Source: Desulfovibrionales bacterium (GTDB lineage: Bacteria > Desulfobacterota > Desulfovibrionia > Desulfovibrionales > Desulfomicrobiaceae). Taken from it: a DNA stretch of 41,420 nt. Positions 33,557 to 40,956 of the stretch are shown one piece after another (the first letter of the stretch is position 1; each line of letters begins with the position of its first letter). The notes under the pieces were generated by a model. The model was not told the DNA's origin, did not search any database, and saw only the letters and a list, made by a program, of their open reading frames with translations. The translations under genes and the position numbers were made by a program. The stretch spans positions 1 to 41,420 of the forward strand of contig JAAYCS010000098.1 of the NCBI GenBank assembly GCA_012729655.1, written 5' to 3'.

Positions 33557-33572
33557 TGCAGGAAAAGGGCCA
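33557..33572 (-). promoter_or_regulatory. Sigma-54-type promoter for flgE
   Basis: Read on the minus strand, TGGCCCTTTTCCTGCA keeps the invariant GG and GC dinucleotides exactly 10 bp apart and matches the -24/-12 consensus TGGCAC-N5-TTGCA at all but two positions. It is about 70 bp before the flgE start, which fits a class of flagellar genes often driven by sigma-54. Confidence 0.55.
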
Positions 33573-33735
33573 GCAGGAAGCGTCCTGCCGGCGCAGATCC
33601 CCGCGCGCGCTCCCTGGGGCGGTGCAACCATGACGGGGATGGACAATGCTGGGCGAAAAGAGCGGGGCTGGGAGGCAGATCATGATTTGTCGGGGTGACG
33701 GCAGATCCCAACGGAGGGGCCAGCGGGGTGCGCGT

Positions 33736-34422
33736 TTACCAGAGATGCCAACTCCCGGTCGCACGGACATAGCAGGCCAGGGCGATGTTGGTCGTCGCAT
33801 GGGCCGCGATGCAGGAAAGGAGATCCTTGCGGTACACCCACAGCAAGGACATGAGCAGCCCGTAGGCGATGGAAGCCGGCCATTCCGGGACATTGTGGCC
33901 GGCGGTGAAGACCAGAGTGGAGATGGCGACGGCTGCCCAGGACCACTCCCCAGGCCGCACCGCGTTCATGGACCGCTCGTCCAGGGCGGTCTGCAGCGCT
34001 GACCCGTCCCCTTTCTGGCGCTCCTGGTTCCACTGCAGGGCGACCCGGAAGACGTAGCCCCGCATGAGAAGTTCTTCAAAAACGGGAACAAGCAGTCCCG
34101 CGGCGGCGAGGCGCAGCCAGAAGGAAAGGCTGGACCAGGGGGATGCATCCTGTGCGGAGACGAATGGGCTGAGCAGGGCGATCCACACCCACGCGCCGGC
34201 CAGCCCCGCGCCGATGCCCCAGAGGGTGGAGACAAGAGGCGACCCCGGGCCCGTCAGGGGGCAGTACCACCGTCTGGCCCAGAGCAGGAGGCCGCTGACG
34301 ACGACCAGCCGCAGGGCGTAGTTGACTTCGCTGGGGAGGATGCCCGCCGGCAGGGAGGCCAGGGCAACGTACGCCACGTACGGGAGGATGTAGGGAAGGA
34401 CGAGCTGTCGGTTGGTCAGCAT
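33736..34422 (-). CDS. CPBP-family intramembrane metalloprotease
   Basis: This 228-residue membrane protein is of the CAAX protease/bacteriocin-processing (CPBP, Abi) family. It has several hydrophobic helices and the three active-site motifs: EELLMRGYVFR with Glu116-Glu117 and Arg121, FTAGHN with its histidine (about 175), and the C-terminal HATTN. Family members cleave within membranes; substrates range from prenylated proteins to bacteriocin precursors, and none can be assigned here. It lies 23 bp after a small membrane-protein gene, so the two may form an operon. Confidence 0.88.
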   Translation of the reverse strand: MLTNRQLVLPYILPYVAYVALASLPAGILPSEVNYALRLVVVSGLLLWARRWYCPLTGPGSPLVSTLWGIGAGLAGAWVWIALLSPFVSAQDASPWSSLSFWLRLAAAGLLVPVFEELLMRGYVFRVALQWNQERQKGDGSALQTALDERSMNAVRPGEWSWAAVAISTLVFTAGHNVPEWPASIAYGLLMSLLWVYRKDLLSCIAAHATTNIALACYVRATGSWHLW

Positions 34423-34445
34423 CTTGGTGTGCGTCTCGCCGGGGG

Positions 34446-34700
34446 TCAGGAGCCTGCCGTCTCGCCCTCGGCCTGCTGGCGCGCCTTGCGTTCCCTTTCG
34501 CTCCGCCTGGTGCGCAGGAAATCAAACACGGCCCAGACCGTGAAGATGACGCTTCCGACCCTGTTGAACAGGAGATGCTTCTGCATTTCCACGTCGGTCG
34601 TGATCCAGCCGTCATAAAAGAACCACACGGCAAAACATGCCAGGCCGAACGGGAAGAGGTACGGGCTGATCTGGGGCGGGGGCGTTTGCTTGTCTGGCAT
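34446..34700 (-). CDS. Small membrane protein of unknown function
   Basis: This 84-residue protein has two hydrophobic segments (about 12-29 and 47-61) and a strongly charged Arg/Glu C-terminal tail. The first segment ends in AVWFFYDGW, and between the segments is QKHLLFNRVG. The ATG has GAGGA about 5 nt upstream, so translation is credible. I do not recognise a family. Proximity to the CPBP protease gene hints at a shared operon but not at a function. Confidence 0.75.
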   Translation of the reverse strand: MPDKQTPPPQISPYLFPFGLACFAVWFFYDGWITTDVEMQKHLLFNRVGSVIFTVWAVFDFLRTRRSERERKARQQAEGETAGS

Positions 34701-34856
34701 AGATCCTCACACTGTGTTGATGAAAGAAGGGGTTGGACAGGCCGCATCCGTTGGGCTTCGCCCCTGGGCAAGGAAAACCGGGTGACCTTGCCATACAAGA
34801 AGCGCGCCAATGTGTGCCGAAAAGATGTCCCCCTCTTGCCTTGCCGTCACACCGGT

Positions 34857-34911
34857 CCGGTTTTCACCGCCCTCGGCGTCCCTCAGACCCTGCCACACGG
34901 GTGAACACCGG
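34857..34911. repeat. Imperfect inverted repeat in the htpX downstream region
   Basis: CCGGTTTTCACC (34857-34868) pairs with GGTGAACACCGG (34900-34911) in 11 of 12 positions, around a 31-nt loop. It lies in the 265-bp gap (34701-34965) downstream of htpX, which otherwise shows no gene. No T-run is present, so it is not an obvious terminator. Confidence 0.35.
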
Positions 34912-34965
34912 GGCCGGTTCGGGGCCGAGGTGTCCGCCCAGGGTGCCGCAGGTCTGGCCCCAGCG

Positions 34966-35817
34966 TCACACGGCCATGGCCATGAGACGGGCGACGCGCT
35001 CTTCGGTCGGCGGATGCGTGGAGAAGAGGCTGGCCAGGCGCGAGGCCGTGAGGGGGTTGACAATGAACATGTGGGACGTGGCCGGAGTGGCCTCCTGCAT
35101 GGGGGCCATGGTTGCAGCCTGCTGCAGTTTCTGCAGCGCGCTGGCCAGGGATCTGGGCTTGCCGCTTATCCTGGCCCCGCTTTCGTCGGCCATGAACTCC
35201 CGGGAGCGGGACACGGCCATCTGGATGAGCATGGCCGCGATGGGCGCGATGATGGCCATGGCCAGGCCGCCGAGCATGCTGCCGCCCCCTTCCTCATTCT
35301 CGCTGCGACCCAGGCCACCGAACATGGCGGCCCATTGCAGCATGTTGCCGAGCATGGAAATGGCCCCGGCAAAGGTGGCGGCAATGGTCGAGATGAGCGT
35401 GTCCCGGTTCTTGACGTGGGACAACTCGTGGGCCATGACCCCTTCCAGTTCGTCCCTGGACAGGATGCGCATGATGCCTTGGGTGGCGGCCACGGCGGCA
35501 TTCTGAGGGTTGCGGCCCGTGGCGAAGGCATTGGGGCTGTCCGAGGGAATGACGTAGACCTTGGGCATGGGCAGGTTTGCCTTGCGGGCCAGGTCTTCCA
35601 CGAGGCCATAGAAGTCCGGACTGTCGGGCCTGGTCACCTCGCGGGCCCCGTACATCCTGAGCACGATCTTGTCCGAGTACCAGTAGGTGAAAAAGTTCAT
35701 CCCCGCGGCCATGACAAAAGCGACCATCATGCCCGATTTCCCGCCCATGGCATTGCCCATGGCGATCAGGAGCAGGGTCAGGAGGGTCAGCAGAAACGTG
35801 GTCTTGAGTTGATTCAT
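34966..35817 (-). CDS. htpX: HtpX membrane metalloprotease
   Basis: This 283-residue zinc protease (M48B) degrades misfolded inner-membrane proteins. It has N-terminal membrane segments (about 6-20 and 29-46), the zinc motif HELSH (His130, Glu131, His134), a further glutamate ligand in [11 protein letters not shown], additional helices around 145-165 and 180-200, and the conserved C-terminal [18 protein letters not shown] lies 5 nt upstream of the ATG. The intrinsic terminator of fadD lies only 27-67 bp upstream of the start codon, so its promoter must lie very close to the gene or read through that hairpin. Confidence 0.94.
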   Translation of the reverse strand: MNQLKTTFLLTLLTLLLIAMGNAMGGKSGMMVAFVMAAGMNFFTYWYSDKIVLRMYGAREVTRPDSPDFYGLVEDLARKANLPMPKVYVIPSDSPNAFATGRNPQNAAVAATQGIMRILSRDELEGVMAHELSHVKNRDTLISTIAATFAGAISMLGNMLQWAAMFGGLGRSENEEGGGSMLGGLAMAIIAPIAAMLIQMAVSRSREFMADESGARISGKPRSLASALQKLQQAATMAPMQEATPATSHMFIVNPLTASRLASLFSTHPPTEERVARLMAMAV

Positions 35818-35843
35818 GAGTTCCTCCGTGAAGCGCGTGGGGT

Positions 35844-35884
35844 AAGAAAAAGACCTTTATCCCGCAAAATGCGGATAAAGGTCT
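35844..35884 (-). terminator. fadD terminator within the htpX leader
   Basis: A 15-bp stem with one bulged base (35851-35866 with 35870-35884) and a 3-nt loop is followed on the minus strand by CTTTTTCTT. It lies 137 bp after the fadD stop and directly before htpX. Confidence 0.88.
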
Positions 35885-36021
35885 GGCTGATCTCGACTCG
35901 TGTCGGATTCCCGGGTCCGGGCAACGCGCCGTACTGTCGAACCTCGGGGCGGTCCGGTCCTGCCGGTGCCGCTGGCTACTCCCCTTGTGAACTGTTGAAT
36001 TAAGTACCCGCCGGGGGGGTG

Positions 36022-37827
36022 TCAAGCCTTGTTGCCGGCACGTTCGCGTTTCTTTTTCTTGTCGTGCTTGCCGCTTTTGGGCGGCGCGTCCGTCCCGTCC
36101 CCGTTCATGTCCGCGTCGTCGACCGGCTCGAAGGGGTCGTGACCCTTGCGCTCCTCCTCCTCGCGGATGACGCGGCGCAGGACCTTGCCGACGATGCTCT
36201 TGGGCAGGTCGTCGCGGAACTCGACCTGCTTCGGCACCTTGTAGTTGGCCAGCTTCTCGCGGCAGAAGGCCAGCACGTCGGTCTTGGTCAGGCTGTGGCC
36301 CTCCCGCAGCACGATGTAGGCCTTGATGATCTCGCCGCGGGTGGGGTGCTTGATGCCCACGCTGACGGCCTCCTTGATGGCCGGGTGCTCGTGCAGGACC
36401 TCGTCGATCTCGCGGGGGTAGACATTGTAGCCGCCGGTGATGATCAGGTCTTTCTTGCGGTCGACGATGAAGAAATACCCCTCCTCGTCCATGTAGGCGA
36501 TGTCGCCGGTGTAGAGCCAGCCGTTGCGGAGCACCGAGGCCGTCTCGTCGGGGCGGTTCCAGTAGCCCTGCATGACCTGGGGGCCGCGCACGACCAGTTC
36601 GCCGATCTTGCCGGGGGGCAGGGGGAGGGAGCCGACCTCCATGTCCACGATGGCCGCGTCCGTGTCCGGAAAGGGCAGGCCAATGGAGCCGTTCTTGCTG
36701 TTCCCGCGCAGGGGGTTCAGGTGCGTGATGGGCGAGGCCTCGGTCAGACCGAAGCCCTCCACGATGTTGGCGCCGCTGCTCAGGCTGTTGAACTTCTCCA
36801 TGACCGGCACGGGCATGGGCGCGGAGCCCGACACGCAATAGCGCACCGAGGACAGGTCGTACTTTTCGAGGTTTTTCTGCTGCAGCAGGGCGATGAAGAT
36901 GGACGGCGCGCAGGGGAAGATGGTCGGCCGCCGCTTGTCGATGGTCTTCAGGACGTCCAGGGGCACGAACTTGGCCATGGGCACGAGGGTGGCGCCGATC
37001 ATGGTCCCGAAATTGACGCAGACCGTCAGCCCGTAGATGTGGAAGAAGGGCAGGAGGCCCAGCATGACCTCGCCCGAATCCTTGATGGTATGCAGGATGG
37101 CCCGCGCCTGCTGGGCGTTGTAGCCAAGGTTGGCGTGGGTCAGCATGACGCCCTTGGACACGCCGGTGGTCCCGCCGGTGTACTGCAGGGCGGCCAGGTC
37201 CTTGGCTGGGTCCACTGGGTGTGCGTCCTCGATGGCCGTCCGCGGCAGGAGACTCTTCCAGGGCAGGACGGTGGTCCCGTCGTAGGGGATGGGTTCCAGC
37301 TTGTATTCGCGCCGGGATTTGATGCCGTAGAGGAAATTCAGGGGGAAACCCAGGCAGTCGGCGATGGAGGTCACGAAGATGCGCTTCAGGCGCAGCTTGT
37401 CACGCAGGCCGTTGATGCGCTTCCAGAGCAGGTTCAGGGTGATGAGGGTTTTCGCCTCGGAGTCGTTGAAGTGGTGGACCAGCTCCTTTTCCATGTACAG
37501 GGGGTTGGTCATGACCACCACGGCCCCGAGTTTGAGGCAGGCCCAGTAGCTGATGACGGTCTGGGGGCAGTTGGGCAGCATGATGGCCACCCGGTCCCCG
37601 GCCCTGACCCCGGACTTCTTCAGGTTTGCGCTGGCCAGGTCCACCAGGAGCTTGAGCCTCTTGTAGTTCACGGTCCAGTTGTTGAAGACGACGGCCGGGC
37701 GGTCCGGGAATCTGGCCGCCGAGCGTTCGAGGATTTCGTAAAGCGGGATGGTCTCGTAGTCCAGGTTCGGACTGACTTCCTGGTCGTAGTGCTTGAGCCA
37801 GATTCTGTTGATCCCCTCTGCAATCAT
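36022..37827 (-). CDS. fadD: Long-chain fatty-acid CoA ligase (AMP-binding)
   Basis: This 601-residue acyl-adenylate-forming enzyme activates fatty acids with ATP and CoA. The P-loop-like YTGGTTGVSKGVMLTHANL (about 216-234), the EGFGLTEASP motif, TGDIAYMDEEGYFFIVDRKKDLI with hinge, and the C-terminal catalytic lysine in LPKSIVGKVLRR are all visible. The C-terminus continues for about 40 residues past the domain as a Lys/Arg/Asp-rich tail. The ATG follows GGGGGGAAC. The symbol follows general similarity; substrate chain length is not demonstrated. A strong terminator follows at 35844-35884. Confidence 0.9.
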   Translation of the reverse strand: MIAEGINRIWLKHYDQEVSPNLDYETIPLYEILERSAARFPDRPAVVFNNWTVNYKRLKLLVDLASANLKKSGVRAGDRVAIMLPNCPQTVISYWACLKLGAVVVMTNPLYMEKELVHHFNDSEAKTLITLNLLWKRINGLRDKLRLKRIFVTSIADCLGFPLNFLYGIKSRREYKLEPIPYDGTTVLPWKSLLPRTAIEDAHPVDPAKDLAALQYTGGTTGVSKGVMLTHANLGYNAQQARAILHTIKDSGEVMLGLLPFFHIYGLTVCVNFGTMIGATLVPMAKFVPLDVLKTIDKRRPTIFPCAPSIFIALLQQKNLEKYDLSSVRYCVSGSAPMPVPVMEKFNSLSSGANIVEGFGLTEASPITHLNPLRGNSKNGSIGLPFPDTDAAIVDMEVGSLPLPPGKIGELVVRGPQVMQGYWNRPDETASVLRNGWLYTGDIAYMDEEGYFFIVDRKKDLIITGGYNVYPREIDEVLHEHPAIKEAVSVGIKHPTRGEIIKAYIVLREGHSLTKTDVLAFCREKLANYKVPKQVEFRDDLPKSIVGKVLRRVIREEEERKGHDPFEPVDDADMNGDGTDAPPKSGKHDKKKKRERAGNKA

Positions 37828-38172
37828 GTTCCCCCCGTCAGGTGTAGAAGTGCATCGAAATTCCTACAGTCCCTCGCGTTCAGGCGCAACCCTCAGACTT
37901 CCCGGCCGGCCTACGGGTTTACCCCAGGATTTTCGGATGCGGCTCAACGTGCATTCACCAAACGACGGTTGCGCTGCGGACTCGGGTCAAGGGGCGTCTT
38001 CCGGCTCAAACTGCAAGTTTGTCTGACTGGAAAATATCACAGGGGTCCAGGGTGTTCAGAAATGGTGAAATGCGAGGAACAAAGAAAATCCAGGCCCGAA
38101 GCATATGGAAACATGCGTGAGGGTCTGGATTCTCCGCAGTGACGGAGCAGATCGCCGTTTACGGGCAGCCTG
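37828..38172. other. 345-bp intergenic region before fadD
   Basis: No gene is seen. It contains the terminator of the methyltransferase gene at its right end (38081-38131) and a short perfect palindrome CAAACTGCAAGTTTG (38007-38021), which could be an operator. The fadD promoter should lie in the left part, but no convincing -35/-10 pair stands out. Confidence 0.5.
38081..38131 (-). terminator. Terminator of the argS-SPOR-speB-methyltransferase series
   Basis: AATCCAGGCCC (38087-38097) pairs with GGGTCTGGATT (38121-38131) with one G-T wobble, and on the minus strand TTTTCTTTG follows. It lies about 40 bp after the methyltransferase stop. Confidence 0.8.
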
Positions 38173-39333
38173 TCACGGCCGGTCCAGGATCAGCAGCACC
38201 TCCATGTGCCAGGTGCCCGGGAACATGTCGAACAGGGCCATGTCGGACACGCGCCACCCCGCGTCGAGCAGGGGACGGGCATCGCGGAGGGTATTGACCA
38301 CGTCGCAGGACACCCAGGCCAGGCGACGCAGGGACCTCATGCCCAGCAGGGTCTGGCCGATGCCTTTGGCCCCGGTGCGCGGCGGGTCCAGGACCGCTGC
38401 GTCAGGGGAGAATTCTCCGACCTGCCGCCAGGCCGCGGGTCTGGACAGGTCCCCTCCCTGGAAGCGGACCGAGGTCAGGCCGAGCCGCCTGGCGTTATCC
38501 GCGCCCGTGTTTACGGCCGAAGCCGAGCCCTCCACGGCCAGGACCTTCGCCCCGGTGCTGGCCAGGGGCAGGGCGAAGTTGCCGGCCCCGGAGAAGAGGT
38601 CGGCAATGCGGCCGTACCCGGAGACCGCCCCGACGACCACGCGGACCAGGACCTGATTGAGGACCCAGTTGGCCTGGAAGAAGGTGCTTGGAGGGAGGTG
38701 CAGGGTCAGGCCGAAGTCGGGCAGGGAAAAGGGGAGCAGGCCCTGGTCCAGCTCACTCAGGGCCTGGCCGCTGTCCGGGCTGGCCGCGATGGTGAAGCGG
38801 CCGTCGGGCAGGCCGGCGGCCAGGGCCGGCATGGCCTGGGCCAGGGGTTGGGCCAGGAGCAGGCAGTCCGTCAGGGGGACGAGGTCGTTGGAGGCGTGGG
38901 CCATGGCGTGGGGCCGGCCGTCTTGGACATGGATCTGTCCCCGCCAGCGGTAGCGCCAGTCCTCGGGACTGGGCAGGATCCGCGGCTCGGGCAGGCGGGA
39001 GGCGTGGTCGCGGCCCAGGGCGCGTGGCAGGGCGTCGCGGAGCATGTCGGCCTTGAGCCGGATGCCGTCCAGTGGTGAGACCATGCCGAAGCGCGAGCCG
39101 CCGCACTCGGGGGAGTGGGGGCAGGGGTGGGCTGTGCGCAGGGGGGAGGGGGCCAGGATGTCCACGGCCTCGGCCTGCAGGTAGTCCCTGGCCTGTTTGG
39201 AGACCCGGGCGGTCACCTCTTCCCCGGGGAGTACGCCGGGCCCGACCATGACCACCTGCCCGGAGTCCAGGCGGGCCAGCCCCCGGCCGCGCCAGAGCAG
39301 TTTCTCGATGCGGACCGCCAGCAGCCCGCTCAT
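38173..39333 (-). CDS. RlmD/TrmA-family 23S rRNA or tRNA uracil-C5 methyltransferase
   Basis: This 386-residue SAM-dependent RNA m5U methyltransferase has an N-terminal TRAM domain (about 4-60), an Fe-S cysteine region (Cys71, Cys77, Cys157), Gln220 in FFQANWVLN, the SAM motif ADLFSGAGNFALPLA (244-258), AVLDPPRTG (313-321) and catalytic Cys343 in WVSCDVV. The third cluster cysteine expected in CxxxxxCGGC is Ser80 here, so the [4Fe-4S] set is incomplete. The target base cannot be chosen between RlmD- and TrmA-like sites from sequence alone. Its ATG overlaps the speB stop by 4 bp. An intrinsic terminator follows. Confidence 0.88.
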   Translation of the reverse strand: MSGLLAVRIEKLLWRGRGLARLDSGQVVMVGPGVLPGEEVTARVSKQARDYLQAEAVDILAPSPLRTAHPCPHSPECGGSRFGMVSPLDGIRLKADMLRDALPRALGRDHASRLPEPRILPSPEDWRYRWRGQIHVQDGRPHAMAHASNDLVPLTDCLLLAQPLAQAMPALAAGLPDGRFTIAASPDSGQALSELDQGLLPFSLPDFGLTLHLPPSTFFQANWVLNQVLVRVVVGAVSGYGRIADLFSGAGNFALPLASTGAKVLAVEGSASAVNTGADNARRLGLTSVRFQGGDLSRPAAWRQVGEFSPDAAVLDPPRTGAKGIGQTLLGMRSLRRLAWVSCDVVNTLRDARPLLDAGWRVSDMALFDMFPGTWHMEVLLILDRP

Positions 39334-40211
39334 GCCGGGCTGGATCCGAGCCAGGCGACAAGGATGCGCTGCAGGAGCTTGACCGCCGCGGTTTCGGATA
39401 CCTGGGAGCCGTGCACGGGGGCCAGTTCGCACAGGTCCATGCCGAGGAGTTCCGGTCCGTCGCCGCGGGCCCACAGCTCTGCCCAGAAGCGGGCCATCCA
39501 GGCAAAGGGGATGCCGCCCGGCTCCGGGGTGCCCGTGCCGGGGATGACGCCCGGGTCCATGCCGTCCACGTCGAAGGAGATGTACAGGGGCCGCCGGCCC
39601 AGGAACGCCCGGACCTGTGCGGCCGCCTCGGCGGGGACGGGCAGGTTCCAGGCGAAGAGGGTCAGCAGTTCCGCAGGGCTCTGGGCGAGCATGAACTGGC
39701 GCTGCTCCCGGCACAGGGAGCGGATGCCGACCTGGGCCAGGGGGATGCCCATCTGGCGGGCCTGGGCCATGATGCAGGCATGGGAATAGGGGCTGTCCTC
39801 GTAGGAGGGGCGCATGTCCGCGTGGGCGTCGATGTGCAGGATCGCCATGTCCGGATGCGCGGCCTGGTAGAACTCGAACAGGGGCAGGGGCACGGAGTGG
39901 TCACCCCCAAGGGTCAGCACGAAATCCCGGGCGGGGTCGAGGTCCTGCAGACTCTCTCTGACCGCCCGGTGCACCCCTTCCGGGCCGCTAACCGGCAGGT
40001 GCAGGGGGGGAAGGGAGGTGAAGTGGGCCAGATCGGCCAGGTCCAGGTCCAGTTCCGCATCGTAGGACTCGATCTGCACGCTGGCCCGGTACAGGGCCTC
40101 GGGCCCGAGGCGGGTGCCGGTGCCGAAGCTGACCGTTCCCTCGTAGGGCACGGACAGGACCAGGATGTTTCTGCCCTGGGCCGGGCCGAGGTCAAAGAAT
40201 TCGCGCTGCAT
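39330..40211 (-). CDS. speB: Agmatinase / ureohydrolase
   Basis: This 293-residue arginase-superfamily enzyme, with a dinuclear Mn site, most likely hydrolyses agmatine to putrescine and urea. The metal ligands are visible: His105 in GGDHS, Asp128-His130-Asp132 in IDAHADM, and Asp214-Asp216 in SFDVDGMDP. The GTGTRLGPEALYRAS segment and GGIPFAWM are typical of agmatinases. GGAG lies 8 nt upstream. Agmatinase is favoured over arginase or guanidinobutyrase by general similarity. It lies in a row with argS and a SPOR-domain gene, and its stop overlaps the methyltransferase start. Confidence 0.9.
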   Translation of the reverse strand: MQREFFDLGPAQGRNILVLSVPYEGTVSFGTGTRLGPEALYRASVQIESYDAELDLDLADLAHFTSLPPLHLPVSGPEGVHRAVRESLQDLDPARDFVLTLGGDHSVPLPLFEFYQAAHPDMAILHIDAHADMRPSYEDSPYSHACIMAQARQMGIPLAQVGIRSLCREQRQFMLAQSPAELLTLFAWNLPVPAEAAAQVRAFLGRRPLYISFDVDGMDPGVIPGTGTPEPGGIPFAWMARFWAELWARGDGPELLGMDLCELAPVHGSQVSETAAVKLLQRILVAWLGSSPA

Positions 40212-40243
40212 GGGCGGTCTCCGTCAAGGGGCTGGCCCCAGGC

Positions 40244-40930
40244 TTAGAGGGGGGTGCGGGAGCGCAGCAGGACATTGTTGATCCCGCTCCCTTTGAGTTT
40301 TTCCTTGAGGGCGGTGGCCGATTCCACCGTACCCTGATGGTGGACGTAGATCCGGTACCAGGTCTTGCCCTCGTGGGAGGCGGTGACCACCGAGGTCTTG
40401 AACCCGCCGGGTTCGAGCTTCTTCAGGAAGGTCTGGGCCTGGTCCATGGAGGCCAGGGCCGCCACCTGATAATTGAAGACGAAAACCTCGTCCTTGGCAG
40501 TGGCCAGCGGGGCAGGCGCGGGGGCGGGCGGGGCGGCTGCCGGCGCCGCAGCCTGGGCCGCGACGGGCTTGGCCGCGGGCGGGGCGGCCTGGGGCTTGGG
40601 CGGCTGTGCCGGCCTGGCCGGGGCGGGCGGGGCCGCCGCCACGGAGCTGGGGCCCTGCTTCAGCTTGTCGAAGAATTCCAGTTCCTCGGCCTTGAGCACC
40701 TCCTCGTTCTTCTCGGTCAGGAGGGGAATGTTCTCGGGCAGGACCTTCTGGGCCATCTCCAGGGCCATCTTTTCAGGCTGGTGCCCCCGGCCCACGATGA
40801 CACCGAGGATGAAGGACCAGGCCATGCCGATGACGACCAGCACGGCCAGCGACAAAAAGCCGGACAGCCCGAGGTGGAAGCTGAATCTGCTCTTCTCGTT
40901 CTTGGTGGTGTGCGACTTGCGGGTGACCAT
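40244..40930 (-). CDS. SPOR-domain membrane protein
   Basis: This 228-residue inner-membrane protein has a cytoplasmic N-terminus, one transmembrane helix (about 18-48), a Pro/Ala-rich periplasmic linker (about 98-145) and a C-terminal SPOR domain (about 150-225, FNYQVAALASMDQAQTFLKK onward). SPOR domains bind peptidoglycan stripped of stem peptides and locate proteins to the septum. The start at 40930 has only a weak ribosome site. It lies 26 bp downstream of argS, an arrangement seen in other proteobacteria. Confidence 0.88.
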   Translation of the reverse strand: MVTRKSHTTKNEKSRFSFHLGLSGFLSLAVLVVIGMAWSFILGVIVGRGHQPEKMALEMAQKVLPENIPLLTEKNEEVLKAEELEFFDKLKQGPSSVAAAPPAPARPAQPPKPQAAPPAAKPVAAQAAAPAAAPPAPAPAPLATAKDEVFVFNYQVAALASMDQAQTFLKKLEPGGFKTSVVTASHEGKTWYRIYVHHQGTVESATALKEKLKGSGINNVLLRSRTPL

Positions 40931-40956
40931 GGCTTCACGCGTCCCGTACGAAGGGG

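Noticed and set aside
36019-38142. Very long open frame on the plus strand opposite fadD (about 700 codons)
   Set aside because: It is the antisense shadow of a clearly real acyl-CoA ligase in GC-rich DNA. Its translation is rich in Val, Gly, Asp and His with no domain.
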